Source of the DNA: Streptomyces smaragdinus
Lineage (GTDB): Bacteria > Actinomycetota > Actinomycetes > Streptomycetales > Streptomycetaceae
Direction of reading: 5' to 3'
Assembly (NCBI RefSeq): GCF_009604385.1
Contig: NZ_WEGJ01000001.1
Coordinates: forward strand, 434,001-498,000
DNA: 64,000 nucleotides
The position numbers and the translations under genes were made by a program. Shown here one piece after another: positions 26,251 to 35,849 of this stretch. How positions within the stretch are numbered: the first letter of the stretch is position 1; every line of letters begins with the position of its first letter. Under the pieces are notes generated by a model. That model ran no database searches, was not told the DNA's origin, and saw nothing but the letters and a program-made list of their open reading frames with translations.

Positions 26251-27639
26251 ATGCCCATCGCCACCGTCAATCCCGCCACCGGGGAGACACTGCGCACCTT
26301 CGATCCGCTGGACGCGGCGGGGATCGAGCGGCGCCTGGCCCTCGCGGACGCCGCGTTCCGGGGCTGGCGCACCACCGCGTTCGCCGAGCGGGCGCGGCTG
26401 CTGAACGCGGCGGCGGATCTGCTCGAGGCGGACCGGAAGGACATCGCCCGGACGATGACCACGGAGATGGGCAAGCCGATCGCGGCCGCGAACGCGGAGG
26501 CGGCGAAGTGCGCGAAGGCCATGCGCTGGTACGCCGCCCACGCCGAGGAACTCCTCGCCGACGAGCATCCGGACCGGTCCGACGTGACCGACGCCGGGGC
26601 CTCGCGGGCGTACGTCCGCTACCGGCCGCTGGGCCCGGTGCTGGCCGTGATGCCGTGGAACTTCCCCCTCTGGCAGGTCGTACGCTTCGCCGCCCCCGCG
26701 CTGATGGCCGGCAACGTGGGCCTGCTCAAGCACGCGTCGAACGTACCGCAGACGGCCCTGTACCTCGAGGAGCTGTTCACCCGCGCCGGCTACCCGCAGG
26801 GCTGCTTCCAGACGCTGCTCGTCGGCTCCGGCGCGGTGGAGGGCATCCTGCGCGACGACCGGGTGGCCGCCGCCACGCTGACCGGCAGCGAACCGGCCGG
26901 GCGCTCGGTCGCCTCGATCGCCGGCGACGAGGTCAAGAAGACGGTGCTGGAGCTGGGCGGCAGCGACCCGTACCTCGTGCTGCCCAGCGCGGACATCGAG
27001 GCGGCGGCGAAGACCGCGGTGACGGCGCGGACGCAGAACAACGGGCAGTCGTGCATCGCCGCCAAGCGTTTCATCGTGCACACGGACGTCTACGAGGCGT
27101 TCCGCGACGCCTTCGTCGCCGGAATGACGGCGCTGACGGTGGGCGACCCGATGGAGGAGTCCACGCAGGTCGGCCCGCTCTCCAGCGAGCAGGGCCGCAC
27201 GGACCTGGAGGAGCTGGTCGACGACGCGGTGGAGCACGGCGCGGCGGTGCTGTGCGGCGGCGGCCGGCCCGCGGGCCGGCCGCAGGGCTGGTTCTACGAG
27301 CCGACGGTGCTCGCCGGGATCACTCCGGGGATGCGGATCCACCGGGAGGAGGCGTTCGGCCCGGTCGCCACCCTGTACCGGGTCGCGAACCTCGACGAGG
27401 GCATCGAGCTGGCCAACGACACCCCGTTCGGCCTGAGTTCGAACGTCTGGACGCGGGACGACGCCGAGATCGAGACCTGTGTACGGGACATCCGGGCGGG
27501 CGGTGTCTTCTTCAACGGCATGACGGCCTCCCACCCGGCCCTGCCGTTCGGCGGCGTCAGGCGTTCGGGCTACGGGCGGGAGCTGTCGGGCCACGGCATC
27601 CGTGAGTTCTGCAACCCGACCACGGTCTGGCAGGCGTAA
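26251..27639 (+). CDS. Succinate-semialdehyde dehydrogenase-like aldehyde dehydrogenase
   Basis: A 462-residue NAD(P)-dependent aldehyde dehydrogenase starting [17 protein letters not shown]. Catalytic Cys268 lies in [12 protein letters not shown] and the general base Glu234 in [20 protein letters not shown] marks the cofactor site. Length and the missing N-terminal extension fit short GabD2/YneI-type semialdehyde dehydrogenases, which oxidise succinate semialdehyde to succinate. The ATG follows GAGGAGG. It is convergent with the ROK gene, leaving only 6 bp between stops, and has no obvious operon partner. Confidence 0.85.
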   Translation: MPIATVNPATGETLRTFDPLDAAGIERRLALADAAFRGWRTTAFAERARLLNAAADLLEADRKDIARTMTTEMGKPIAAANAEAAKCAKAMRWYAAHAEELLADEHPDRSDVTDAGASRAYVRYRPLGPVLAVMPWNFPLWQVVRFAAPALMAGNVGLLKHASNVPQTALYLEELFTRAGYPQGCFQTLLVGSGAVEGILRDDRVAAATLTGSEPAGRSVASIAGDEVKKTVLELGGSDPYLVLPSADIEAAAKTAVTARTQNNGQSCIAAKRFIVHTDVYEAFRDAFVAGMTALTVGDPMEESTQVGPLSSEQGRTDLEELVDDAVEHGAAVLCGGGRPAGRPQGWFYEPTVLAGITPGMRIHREEAFGPVATLYRVANLDEGIELANDTPFGLSSNVWTRDDAEIETCVRDIRAGGVFFNGMTASHPALPFGGVRRSGYGRELSGHGIREFCNPTTVWQA

Positions 27640-27645
27640 GAAGCC

Positions 27646-28962
27646 TCACCGCGCCGCCCGCTCCGCCAGTGTCGACTGCCATACGGGAGCGGGCGTCGCC
27701 TCCTCGGGGGCGAGCTGCTCCCGGCGGCCGCCGCGGGCGAAGAAGTCGGCGAGCGGCAGGAGCGCGGCGCCGACCGTGACGGCGTCGGGGCCCAGCGTGC
27801 CCAGGCTGAGCTGGACGTGGCCGGCGGGATACACCAGGGAGTAGGCGGTGGCGTACTTCCGTACGGCGTCCAGGAAGCGGTCGCCGAGGAGCAGTCCGGC
27901 CCAGCCCCCGACGAGGATGCGCTCGGGCTGGAAGAGGTTGATGAGGTCGGAGAAGCCCGCCCCGACGTACTCCGCGGTCTCCTCCAGCACCGCCAGGGCC
28001 ACCGGGTCGGGGTCCGGCGTCGTCCCGTCCGCGCCCGGGACGGGGTGGGCGGCGGCCAGCATCGCGGTCAGCGCGCTCTCCTCGTCACCGGCGGCGGGCG
28101 CCCGGCCACCGGCCTCCGCCCAGCGTTCGACGAGGGCCCCGGCCCCCGCGTACGCCTCCAGACAGCCGCGGGCGCCGCAGCGGCACCGGCGTCCCCGTAC
28201 CCGTACCGTCAGATGCCCCCACTCCAGGCCCCGCCCGCGCCGGGTGTCGTCCACGACGCAGGCGCCGGAGCCGGAGCCCAGCAGCACCACGATGGCCGTA
28301 CGGGCGCCGCGGCCCGCGCCGAACCACATCTCCGCCTGGCCGAGGGTCTTGGCGCCGTTGTCGATGAAGCAGGGCACCGACGCGGGCAGGTGCCAGGAGT
28401 CGCGCAGCAGCCGCTCGAGGCGTACGGCGTCCCAGCCGATGGTCTGCCCGTGTACCACGGCGCCCTCCTGGGGCGTCCGGACGACGATGCCGGGCACGCC
28501 GATGCCCACGCCGAGCAGCGCCTCCGTCGGGATGCCGGTGCGGTCCATGACCTCGGCGATGCCCTCGCGCACATGGCCGACGACCACGTCGATCTCGTAG
28601 CGGCCGGGTCCCTCGGCGGCCAGCGGGCGCTCCACCCGGCCGAACTCGGTGAGGGCCAGGTCGAAGAGCTCGATGCGGATCCGGGTCTCGCCGATGTCCA
28701 CGCCGATCAGATAGCCGCTGTGCGGGCTGATACGCAGCAGGGTGCGCGGCCGCCCGCCGGCGGAGTCCACGCTGCCGGCCTCCTCCACGAGCCCCTCGGC
28801 GATCAGCTCGGCGACGACGTTGCTGATGGAGCCGGAGCTCAGTCCGGTGGCGGGGCCCAGCGCGTAGCGGCTGAGGGGACCGTCGACGTACAACCGCTCC
28901 AGCACCGTGGTGCGGTTCTCCCGCCGCAGGTCACGCACCGTACGACTGACTCGCGCAGCCAC
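27646..28962 (-). CDS. ROK-family transcriptional repressor
   Basis: A 438-residue regulator with an N-terminal winged helix (about residues 12-75; LSRYALGPATGLSSGSISNVVAEL begins the recognition region) fused to a ROK sugar-sensing domain. The domain shows the phosphate loop DIGETRIRIE, GVGIGVPG, and the zinc motif CRCGARGCLE. It is divergent from a sugar ABC importer and beta-glucosidase operon and is the likely repressor of it, responding to the imported sugar. The start is GTG. Confidence 0.9.
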   Translation of the reverse strand: MAARVSRTVRDLRRENRTTVLERLYVDGPLSRYALGPATGLSSGSISNVVAELIAEGLVEEAGSVDSAGGRPRTLLRISPHSGYLIGVDIGETRIRIELFDLALTEFGRVERPLAAEGPGRYEIDVVVGHVREGIAEVMDRTGIPTEALLGVGIGVPGIVVRTPQEGAVVHGQTIGWDAVRLERLLRDSWHLPASVPCFIDNGAKTLGQAEMWFGAGRGARTAIVVLLGSGSGACVVDDTRRGRGLEWGHLTVRVRGRRCRCGARGCLEAYAGAGALVERWAEAGGRAPAAGDEESALTAMLAAAHPVPGADGTTPDPDPVALAVLEETAEYVGAGFSDLINLFQPERILVGGWAGLLLGDRFLDAVRKYATAYSLVYPAGHVQLSLGTLGPDAVTVGAALLPLADFFARGGRREQLAPEEATPAPVWQSTLAERAAR

Positions 28963-28984
28963 GCTGCCCCCTCACCTTGAAATA

Positions 28985-29055
28985 TTTGTTGTCAAACATA
29001 CATCTGCATGACCCCTTGACGGGACCTTCGACCACCGCTTAAGTCACGGTATAAA
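28985..29055 (+). promoter_or_regulatory. Divergent promoter/operator region of ROK and sugar ABC operon
   Basis: An AT-rich island. TTTG-TTGT-CAAA (28985-28996) is a short inverted repeat and a plausible ROK operator. For the rightward operon, TTCGAC (29027-29032) and TATAAA (29050-29055) are spaced 17 bp and would give a leader of about 65 nt. All assignments are from pattern only. Confidence 0.4.
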
Positions 29056-29127
29056 TTAAGCCATGGGGCTCAGGGCCGGCCGCCCTGTCCACCACATGGC
29101 GCTCCCCCGTCGAAGGGCCCTGGAGCC

Positions 29128-30447
29128 ATGCAGACAATCAGAGCCGTGACCGCCGGTGTCGCCGCCCTCACCCTCGCTCTCACGGCGGCCGCCTGTGGGG
29201 GCGGCTCCACTGGGGACGACGGCGGCTCCAACAAGTCGCCGAAGACCCTCACGTACTGGGCCTCCAACCAGGGCGCGAGCATCGCGATCGACAAGAAGGT
29301 CCTGCAGCCGGAGCTCGACAAGTTCGAGAAGCAGACCGGCATCAAGGTCAAGGTCGAGGTGGTCCCCTGGTCGGATCTGCTCAACCGGATCCTCACCGCC
29401 ACCACCTCCGGCCAGGGCCCCGACGTCCTCAACATCGGCAACACCTGGTCGGCGTCGCTGCAGGCCACGGGCGGGCTGCTGGCGTGGGACGACAAGCAAT
29501 TCGGCAAGATCGGCGGCAAGGACCGCTTCGTCGAGTCCGCCCTCGGCTCCACCGGCGTCCAGGGCCAGGACCCCGCGGCCGTACCGCTGTACTCGATGGC
29601 GTACGCGCTCTACTACAACAAGAAGATCTTCGCCGACGCCGGGATCGCGAAGCCCCCGGCCACCTGGGACGAGCTGGTGGCCGACGGCAAGAAGATCCAG
29701 GCCAAGGGCAAGCAGGTCCTGGGCGCCGAGGGCGCCAACGTGTCGGAGAACATCCACCACGTCTTCGTCTTCGGCAAGCAGCACGGCGCCGCCTTCTTCA
29801 CGCCCGACGGCAAGCCCGACTTCACCTCCGACAACGCGGTCGCGGCGGTGAAGCAGTACGTGGACCTGATGGCCAAGGACAAGGTCATCCCGCAGGGCAA
29901 CGCCGAGTACGCGCAGAACCAGTCCGTCAGCGACTTCGCCACCGGCAAGACGGCCATGCTGCTGTGGCAGTCCGCCTCGGCGAACCTGAAGTCCCAGGGC
30001 ATGGCCGAGTCCGACTACGGCATCGCCCCCGTCCCGGTGCAGTCCGGCACGCCCGGCACCGACACCCAGACCAACTCGATGGTCGCCGGCATCAACATGG
30101 CCGTCTTCAAGAACACCGATAACCTCGACGGCGCGACGCAGTTCGTGAAGTTCATGACCAGCGACGAGGAACAGAAGATCCTCAACACCGCCTACAGCTC
30201 CATCCCGCCGGTCAAGGCCGCGCAGGAGGACGCCGCGTTCAACACGCCGGCCAACGCCGTCCTGAAGAACACCCTGGCCACCAGCGCCGCGGCGCTTCCG
30301 CAGGTCGCCGCCGAATCGCAGTACGAGACCGTGGTCGGCACAGCGGTCAAGGAGCTGTTCGCCGACGCGGCGGCCGGACGTCCGGTGACCGACGACTCCG
30401 TGAAGGCGGCGCTGGAGAAGGCGCAGCAGCAGATGCCGGCGAAGTGA
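29128..30447 (+). CDS. Sugar ABC transporter substrate-binding lipoprotein
   Basis: A 439-residue family 1 extracellular solute-binding protein. The lipoprotein signal ends in LTAAAC. The mature part starts with a Gly/Ser/Asp tether, then KTLTYWASNQGASI and the GPDVLNIGNTW motif typical of oligosaccharide binders. It captures a sugar outside the membrane for the two permeases immediately downstream (4-bp GTGA overlap). The layout matches CebE-like cellobiose binders, and the downstream beta-glucosidase favours a beta-glucoside. There is no ATPase gene; streptomycetes commonly share MsiK. Confidence 0.9.
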   Translation: MQTIRAVTAGVAALTLALTAAACGGGSTGDDGGSNKSPKTLTYWASNQGASIAIDKKVLQPELDKFEKQTGIKVKVEVVPWSDLLNRILTATTSGQGPDVLNIGNTWSASLQATGGLLAWDDKQFGKIGGKDRFVESALGSTGVQGQDPAAVPLYSMAYALYYNKKIFADAGIAKPPATWDELVADGKKIQAKGKQVLGAEGANVSENIHHVFVFGKQHGAAFFTPDGKPDFTSDNAVAAVKQYVDLMAKDKVIPQGNAEYAQNQSVSDFATGKTAMLLWQSASANLKSQGMAESDYGIAPVPVQSGTPGTDTQTNSMVAGINMAVFKNTDNLDGATQFVKFMTSDEEQKILNTAYSSIPPVKAAQEDAAFNTPANAVLKNTLATSAAALPQVAAESQYETVVGTAVKELFADAAAGRPVTDDSVKAALEKAQQQMPAK

Positions 30448-31448
30448 GCGCGATGACCACCACGACCACCGTCAAGGTGGCCGGGCACCAGGAGCCCTCC
30501 GGGACGGCGAGCGGGAGCAGCCGCCGCCGTCCCGGGCGGCTCCGCCGTATCGGCCTGCCGTATCTGCTGCTCCTGCCCGCCCTGTTCTTCGAACTCCTCG
30601 TCCATCTGGTGCCGATGATCATCGGCATCGTGATGAGCTTCAAGGAGCTCACGCAGTTCTACATCCGCGACTGGGGGGCCGCCCCCTGGGCCGGTCTGGA
30701 CAACTACAAGGTGTCGGTGGACATCGACGCCCCGGTGGGCGAGGCGCTGCTGCACTCGTTCTTCGTCACCGTCGGCTTCACCCTGCTGTCCGTCGGCCTG
30801 TGCTGGCTGATCGGCACCACCGCCGCGGTCTTCATGCAGGACGCCTTCCGCGGCCGCGGCCTGCTGCGGGCGCTGTTCCTGGTGCCGTACGCCCTGCCGG
30901 TGTACGCGGCCGTCATCACCTGGGTGTTCATGTTCCAGCACGACAACGGCCTGGTGAACCACGTCCTGTACGACCAGCTGCACCTCACCGACAAGCCGTC
31001 GTTCTGGCTCATCGGCGACAACAGCTTCTATGCCCTGCTCACGGTGTCGGTGTGGAAGGGCTGGCCGTTCGCCTTCCTCATCGTGATGGCGGGACTGCAG
31101 AACATCCCGAACGACCTGTACGAGGCGGCCGCCCTCGACGGCGCCGGAATGTGGCAGCAGCTGCGCCGCATCACCCTGCCGTCGCTGCGCCCGGTCAACC
31201 AGGTACTGATCCTGGTCCTCTTCCTGTGGACGTTCAACGACTTCAACACGCCCTACGTCCTGTTCGGCAAGTCCGCCCCGGAAGCCGCGGACCTCATATC
31301 CGTCCATATCTACCAGGCGTCCTTCGTCACCTGGAACTTCGGCACGGGGGCGGCGATGTCGGTCCTGCTGCTGCTGTTCCTGCTGGTCGTGACGGGCGTG
31401 TACCTGGCCGTCACCTCACGCGGACGGAAGGCCTCTCATGCCGCGTAA
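30444..31448 (+). CDS. Sugar ABC transporter permease (first subunit)
   Basis: A 334-residue inner-membrane permease with six transmembrane segments after a charged, Ser/Arg-rich N-terminus. The cytoplasmic EAA loop reads EAAALDGAGMWQQLRRITLP, the site that contacts the ATPase. The GTG at 30444 overlaps the binding-protein stop; the ATG at 30453 is an alternative. The C-terminus overlaps the next permease by 11 bp. Equivalent to CebF/MalF. Confidence 0.9.
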   Translation: MSAMTTTTTVKVAGHQEPSGTASGSSRRRPGRLRRIGLPYLLLLPALFFELLVHLVPMIIGIVMSFKELTQFYIRDWGAAPWAGLDNYKVSVDIDAPVGEALLHSFFVTVGFTLLSVGLCWLIGTTAAVFMQDAFRGRGLLRALFLVPYALPVYAAVITWVFMFQHDNGLVNHVLYDQLHLTDKPSFWLIGDNSFYALLTVSVWKGWPFAFLIVMAGLQNIPNDLYEAAALDGAGMWQQLRRITLPSLRPVNQVLILVLFLWTFNDFNTPYVLFGKSAPEAADLISVHIYQASFVTWNFGTGAAMSVLLLLFLLVVTGVYLAVTSRGRKASHAA

Positions 31449-32301
31449 ACCCGCGTCCCCCATGGCCGCGCCACGCTCGTTCCTGTGGTCCCGGCGGATC
31501 TTCCTCACCGTACTCACCGGCTTCGTCCTGCTGCCGGTGTACGTCATGCTCACCAGCTCCCTCAAACCCCTCGCGGACGTCACCCAGAGCTTCCGCTGGC
31601 TGCCGAGCGAGCTGACGATACGCCCGTACATAGACATCTGGTCCACCGTCCCGCTCGCCGACTACTTCGTGAACTCGCTGATCGTCGCGGGCGCGGCCAC
31701 GGTGTGCTCGGTGGTGATCGCGGTCTTCGCGGCGTACGCGGTGAGCCGCTACACCTTCCGCGGCAAGCGGGTCTTCACGGTGACGGTGCTGTCGACGCAG
31801 ATGTTCCCCGGCATCCTCTTCCTGCTCCCCCTGTTCCTCATCTACGTCAGCATCGGCAACTCCACCGGCATCGCCCTCTTCGGCTCGCGCGGCGGGCTGA
31901 TCCTCACCTATCTGACCTTCTCGCTGCCGTTCTCGATCTGGATGCTCATCGGGTACTTCGACTCGGTGCCCAAGGATCTCGACGAGGCGGCGCTGGTCGA
32001 CGGCTGCGGACCGCTCGGCGCCCTGTTCCGGGTCATCGTGCCGGCGGCGATCCCCGGCATCGTCGCCGTCGCCGTGTACGCCTTCATGACCGCCTGGGGC
32101 GAAGTGCTCTTCGCCTCCGTCATGACCAACGAGACCACCCGCACCCTCGCCGTCGGTCTGCAGGGCTACTCCACCCTCAACGACGTGTACTGGAACCAGA
32201 TCATGGCCGCCTCCCTCGTCGTCAGCGTCCCCGTGGTCGCCGGCTTCCTGCTCCTGCAGCGCTACCTCGTCGCCGGTCTCACGGCCGGCGCGGTCAAGTA
32301 G
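31438..32301 (+). CDS. Sugar ABC transporter permease (second subunit)
   Basis: A 287-residue six-helix permease of the MalG/CebG type. Its EAA loop reads [20 protein letters not shown]. The ATG at 31438 lies inside the end of the first permease gene, so the two are translationally coupled and expected to form the membrane heterodimer. Confidence 0.9.
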   Translation: MPRKPASPMAAPRSFLWSRRIFLTVLTGFVLLPVYVMLTSSLKPLADVTQSFRWLPSELTIRPYIDIWSTVPLADYFVNSLIVAGAATVCSVVIAVFAAYAVSRYTFRGKRVFTVTVLSTQMFPGILFLLPLFLIYVSIGNSTGIALFGSRGGLILTYLTFSLPFSIWMLIGYFDSVPKDLDEAALVDGCGPLGALFRVIVPAAIPGIVAVAVYAFMTAWGEVLFASVMTNETTRTLAVGLQGYSTLNDVYWNQIMAASLVVSVPVVAGFLLLQRYLVAGLTAGAVK

Positions 32302-32333
32302 CCCCACCCCTCGCACCCTCCGAGAGGCTCTCT

Positions 32334-33695
32334 GTGCTCAATCCGACGGATCTCGCCGCCTTCCCTCCCGACTTCGCCTGGGGTACCGCCACCTCCGCCT
32401 ACCAGATCGAGGGAGCGGTCACGGAGGACGGACGCTCCCCCTCGATCTGGGACACCTTCTCCCACACTCCCGGCACCGTCGACAACGGCGACCACGGCGA
32501 CACGGCGTGCGACCACTACCACCGCTGGCCGGAGGACATCGCCCTGATGCGGGCGCTGGGCGTCGGCACGTACCGCCTGTCGATCGCCTGGCCCCGCGTC
32601 GTCCCCGGCGGCGACGGCCCGGTCAACACGGCGGGCCTGGACTTCTACGACCGCCTGGTGGACGGCCTCCTCGCCGCCGGCATCACCCCGAGCGTGACCC
32701 TCTACCACTGGGACCTCCCGCAGACACTGGAGGACCGCGGCGGCTGGACGGTCCGCGACACCGCCGAACACCTGGCGACGTACACCGCCGCGGTGGCCGG
32801 CCGCCTGGGCGACAGGGTCACCCAGTGGGCCACCCTGAACGAGCCCCTGTGCTCGGCCTGGATCGGCTACCTCGAGGGCAAGATGGCCCCCGGCCGCACG
32901 GACCTGGAGGCGGCGGTACGGGCCTCGTACCACCTCCTGCTGGGCCACGGCCTGGCCACGCAGGCCCTGCGCGCGACGGCACCGGGCGCGCAGATCGGCC
33001 TGGTGACGAACCACTCCCCCGTCGAACCGGCGACCAGCCGCCCCGAGGACCTGGCGGCGGCGGTCCGCATGGACGGCCACACCAACCGCTGGTGGCTGGA
33101 CCCGGTCTACGGCCGCGGCTTCCCCGCCGACATGCGCGAGCTGTACGGCGTGGACCTCCCGGAACGCCCCGGCGACGATACGACGATCGCGGCCCCCCTG
33201 GACTGGCACGGCCTGAACTACTACTTCCCGGTCACGGTCTCGGACGCCCCCTCGGAACCGGTCCCGCACGTCCAAGAGGTCCGCCTCCCGAACGTCCCCC
33301 GCACGGGCATGGACTGGCAGGTGGGCGCGTACGGCCTCGAATCCCTGCTCCTGCGCCTGACGGACGACTACGGAGTCCGCCGCCTGTACGTAACGGAAAA
33401 CGGCTCGGCCTTCCCCGACACGGTGGCCCCCGACGGCACGATCAACGACCCGGACCGAGCCACGTACCTGGAACAACACCTCGCGGCCTGCGCCAGCGCC
33501 ATCCGCAAGGGAGCCCCCCTGGCGGGCTACTACGCCTGGTCCCTTCTGGACAACTTCGAATGGGCCTACGGCTACGACAAGCGCTTCGGCCTGGTCCACG
33601 TGGATTTCCCGACGCAACGCCGCACGATCAAGACGAGCGGGCATCGGTACGCGGACATCATCCGGGCACACAAGGAGAGCTCGGTGACGGACTGA
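32334..33695 (+). CDS. GH1 beta-glucosidase
   Basis: A 453-residue cytoplasmic GH1 enzyme. The acid/base Glu170 is in [11 protein letters not shown] and the nucleophile Glu355 in YVTENGSAF; the N-terminal [15 protein letters not shown] and the C-terminal [17 protein letters not shown] are family hallmarks. It cleaves imported beta-glucosides to monosaccharides. It lies last in the ABC operon, 32 bp after the second permease. GAGAGG serves as ribosome-binding site within GAGAGGCTCTC (32322-32332), which is one base short of the LacI operator core found at 14.4 kb. Equivalent to BglC in the cebEFG-bglC operon. Confidence 0.93.
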   Translation: MLNPTDLAAFPPDFAWGTATSAYQIEGAVTEDGRSPSIWDTFSHTPGTVDNGDHGDTACDHYHRWPEDIALMRALGVGTYRLSIAWPRVVPGGDGPVNTAGLDFYDRLVDGLLAAGITPSVTLYHWDLPQTLEDRGGWTVRDTAEHLATYTAAVAGRLGDRVTQWATLNEPLCSAWIGYLEGKMAPGRTDLEAAVRASYHLLLGHGLATQALRATAPGAQIGLVTNHSPVEPATSRPEDLAAAVRMDGHTNRWWLDPVYGRGFPADMRELYGVDLPERPGDDTTIAAPLDWHGLNYYFPVTVSDAPSEPVPHVQEVRLPNVPRTGMDWQVGAYGLESLLLRLTDDYGVRRLYVTENGSAFPDTVAPDGTINDPDRATYLEQHLAACASAIRKGAPLAGYYAWSLLDNFEWAYGYDKRFGLVHVDFPTQRRTIKTSGHRYADIIRAHKESSVTD

Positions 33696-33774
33696 ACCAG
33701 CTGCTTCACCGAAGAGGGCCCGTCGTCCGACGGTAACTGCACCACCGACCGATGACCGGTCTGCGGGCCCGAAG

Positions 33775-33817
33775 CCGTGCGCGGGCGGAGGATGTCAGGG
33801 CTTCCGCCCGCGCACGG
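33775..33817. terminator. Bidirectional hairpin terminator
   Basis: Perfect 15-bp arms CCGTGCGCGGGCGGA and TCCGCCCGCGCACGG with a 13-nt loop, between the convergent beta-glucosidase and small GntR genes. Confidence 0.8.
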
Positions 33818-33831
33818 TCTGGTACACAGGG

Positions 33832-34047
33832 TCAAGCTACGAACGTGGCCCACCCACGCACGCTGACCACCAGCCCCTCGGCCTGAAGCACCTTCACGGC
33901 CTTGTACGCCGTCGCGTTCGTCGTCTCGAAGCGGTTCGCCAGTTCGTTGGCGGACGGCAGTCGGTCACCCTTCGCCAGGGCCCCGGACTCGATCTCCGTG
34001 CGTAGGGCCGCAGCGATTGCCAGGTATGGGGGCAGGGGCGCAGTCAT
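33832..34047 (-). CDS. Small one-domain GntR-type DNA-binding protein
   Basis: A 71-residue protein that is essentially only a GntR winged helix (ALRTEIESGALAKGDRLPSA then NELANRFETTNATAYKAVKV). It has no effector domain, so ligand control would need another partner. It is divergent from two small genes of unknown function and probably controls them through the inverted repeat at 34085-34106. Confidence 0.8.
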   Translation of the reverse strand: MTAPLPPYLAIAAALRTEIESGALAKGDRLPSANELANRFETTNATAYKAVKVLQAEGLVVSVRGWATFVA

Positions 34048-34084
34048 GGGGCAAGCGTCACCCGTTGAGGCACAAGTCGCATCC

Positions 34085-34106
34085 GCAGAATAAGTACCAC
34101 TTCTGC
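34085..34106. promoter_or_regulatory. Candidate operator for the small GntR protein
   Basis: GCAGAA and TTCTGC arms around a 10-nt centre (TAAGTACCAC). It lies between the divergent starts and over the expected -35 of a rightward promoter with -10 TATAAG at 34116-34121. Confidence 0.45.
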
Positions 34107-34193
34107 AAGAAGGGCTATAAGCTGCGCATGAAAGTGCTCCGGCAGTGCGTCAACACCCCGGAGCGTGGCCGGATCACCGAAGGAGTGACCGAC

Positions 34194-34349
34194 GTGGTGC
34201 ATGCTATCTGCCGTCTACTCGAACTGTTGCTGCCATCCACGGGTGCGCACCGAACACCGCCCCTGACCGTGCGGCAGCTGGAGGCGCGCCTCCAGCGTGA
34301 GCGGCGACGCGCGGCCGTACTGGCCACGATGGGCCAGGTGGCCCGGTGA
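34194..34349 (+). CDS. Small protein, 51 residues, unknown
   Basis: The GTG at 34194 has the near-perfect Shine-Dalgarno GAAGGAG 8 nt upstream; an upstream in-frame ATG at 34128 has none. The protein begins VVHAICRLLELLLPSTGAHR and ends in a basic amphipathic helix (VRQLEARLQRERRRAAVLAT). It overlaps the next gene by 4 bp (GTGA). Family not recognised. Confidence 0.55.
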   Translation: MVHAICRLLELLLPSTGAHRTPPLTVRQLEARLQRERRRAAVLATMGQVAR

Positions 34350-34711
34350 GCGAACTCCGGCGGCTTCCCTGGAAGGACGACGGCCGAACCGCGTACGCGA
34401 CCATGGGCGACGGCATCGTGAACACCATGGCCGACGTCTACGAACTGGAAATCTTGGTGGGTGCGTCCCGGGACGCCGAACGCGCGGAGGACCTGGCCCG
34501 CCTCGCCGACACCTCGAAGGCTGAACTCCGGATCGCAGTGACGTACCTGGCCCATGCCCTGCGGGACGCCGTGGACGTGGCCACGATGCGCGGTGAGCGC
34601 CTGGCTGCCCCAGCCTCCGCGCGGCCAGGGGTCCTCACCGTGGCGGACAACCCGGACATCATCGGACCGGTCATCCTGGAGAAGCCGGCGGCGGACGACG
34701 GGGGCCGCTGA
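34346..34711 (+). CDS. Small hypothetical protein, 121 residues
   Basis: A mainly helical acidic protein (MADVYELEILVGASRDAERA, then TSKAELRIAVTYLAHALRDA). The GTG overlaps the preceding small gene, so the two form an operon divergent from the small GntR gene. A hairpin terminator follows. Function unknown. Confidence 0.65.
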   Translation: MSELRRLPWKDDGRTAYATMGDGIVNTMADVYELEILVGASRDAERAEDLARLADTSKAELRIAVTYLAHALRDAVDVATMRGERLAAPASARPGVLTVADNPDIIGPVILEKPAADDGGR

Positions 34712-34732
34712 CGGACAGCGGACTCAACGACA

Positions 34733-34777
34733 GAAGGGCCCCGGCCCCTCCCGGACAGGAGCGGTCAGGGGCCCTTC
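34733..34777 (+). terminator. Hairpin terminator
   Basis: Perfect 10-bp arms GAAGGGCCCC and GGGGCCCTTC with a 25-nt loop, 22 bp after the 121-residue protein gene and before the convergent gene ending at 34832. Confidence 0.6.
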
Positions 34778-34831
34778 ATCGTACGGACAGCCGGCCGGAC
34801 AGATCTTGGCCGGACAGCGGCAGAAGGGTAG

Positions 34832-35662
34832 TCAGCGAGCTGGGCCAAGCGACCGCCGCCGTTCGGCCTTCGTCCGGACCTCCGCCAACGCGCGCTCATG
34901 GTCGACGGGCGGTGGCTGGAACTGTCCGGCGCTCGCTCGGACGTGCTCCTCCCAACGGTCCTCCCAGAACTCCACCGTCCAGCCGGGCCATCGCTGCGGC
35001 ACCTCATACGCCTGCGCCGACGACGCCAGCACCCACCAGCCCACCTGATGCCGCAAGGAATCAACATGGATCCCGGCGTCGGCGGGCACCCGGCATACAC
35101 CGTGCTCCGGACCGCCCGCCAGTCGGTTCAGCAGCGCGGGCCCTTTCCGGACCGGATGGTCGGCCACATTCGCCACCACGTAGCAGCGGTTCGCCCCAAC
35201 CGTCACGACCGCGGCCATCGGCGCTGGTTCCCTCAGCCCCTCGTCGTCCGTTTCCAGCAGCCCTCCGAAGGAGGGACCGATATCGCGGTCACGAACGAGC
35301 TCCGGGTCCAGCCCCAGGTACGTTCGCAACTCTGCGAGCCCGTCGTACGTCCACCGCACGTCCCACCCCGCCCAAGCCTCCCGCAGCAACTCCAGGGTCG
35401 CGGCCCGGTACCGCATCACGGTGCTCGGCCCCTCCCAGGCGAACAACATCAGCACCTTCCGACCGAGGTCGATCAGCGCCGCTCCCTCGCAGAACACGTC
35501 GTCCAGCCACCGGTCGTCCATCCCCTGGCGCCGAACCATCGAGAGCGCCTCCGCCGGCCCTGCCAGCAGGTCGAGGTCAAGCCCCAACGCACCGGACCGG
35601 GAGTAGTACAACTCGTACTCACCGCTCTCGCGGACAACGACGAAGTTCGCGCGGTTACCCAT
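34832..35662 (-). CDS. Hypothetical protein, 276 residues
   Basis: A cytoplasmic protein starting MGNRANFVVVRESGEYELYY, rich in Trp, Tyr and charged residues, with no signal or membrane segment. The composition (GWDVRWTYDGLAELRTYLGL, then WPGWTVEFWEDRWEEHV) resembles stand-alone accessory or immunity-like proteins of streptomycetes, but I cannot name the family. The ATG at 35662 is chosen because coding bias begins there. No operon partner is evident. Confidence 0.6.
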   Translation of the reverse strand: MGNRANFVVVRESGEYELYYSRSGALGLDLDLLAGPAEALSMVRRQGMDDRWLDDVFCEGAALIDLGRKVLMLFAWEGPSTVMRYRAATLELLREAWAGWDVRWTYDGLAELRTYLGLDPELVRDRDIGPSFGGLLETDDEGLREPAPMAAVVTVGANRCYVVANVADHPVRKGPALLNRLAGGPEHGVCRVPADAGIHVDSLRHQVGWWVLASSAQAYEVPQRWPGWTVEFWEDRWEEHVRASAGQFQPPPVDHERALAEVRTKAERRRSLGPAR

Positions 35663-35849
35663 CGCCCCAGAATGGCCAAATCCACAAGGGGGCCGCCAGC
35701 AATTTGACGTGCGTGTGTGACGCGACGCCCGGGTCCAGGGCCACGGAATGATCGCACTCGCGAGCAGCCGTGGAAGGCCAGAAGCCTGCGCGCCGTCCGA
35801 CACCGCGAGCCGGACGCACGGTCTTGTGTGCGCCCGGCGCGGGGCAGGC

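Noticed and set aside
27640..27645. Possible operon link between the semialdehyde dehydrogenase and the ROK gene
   Set aside because: The genes are convergent and only share closely spaced stops.
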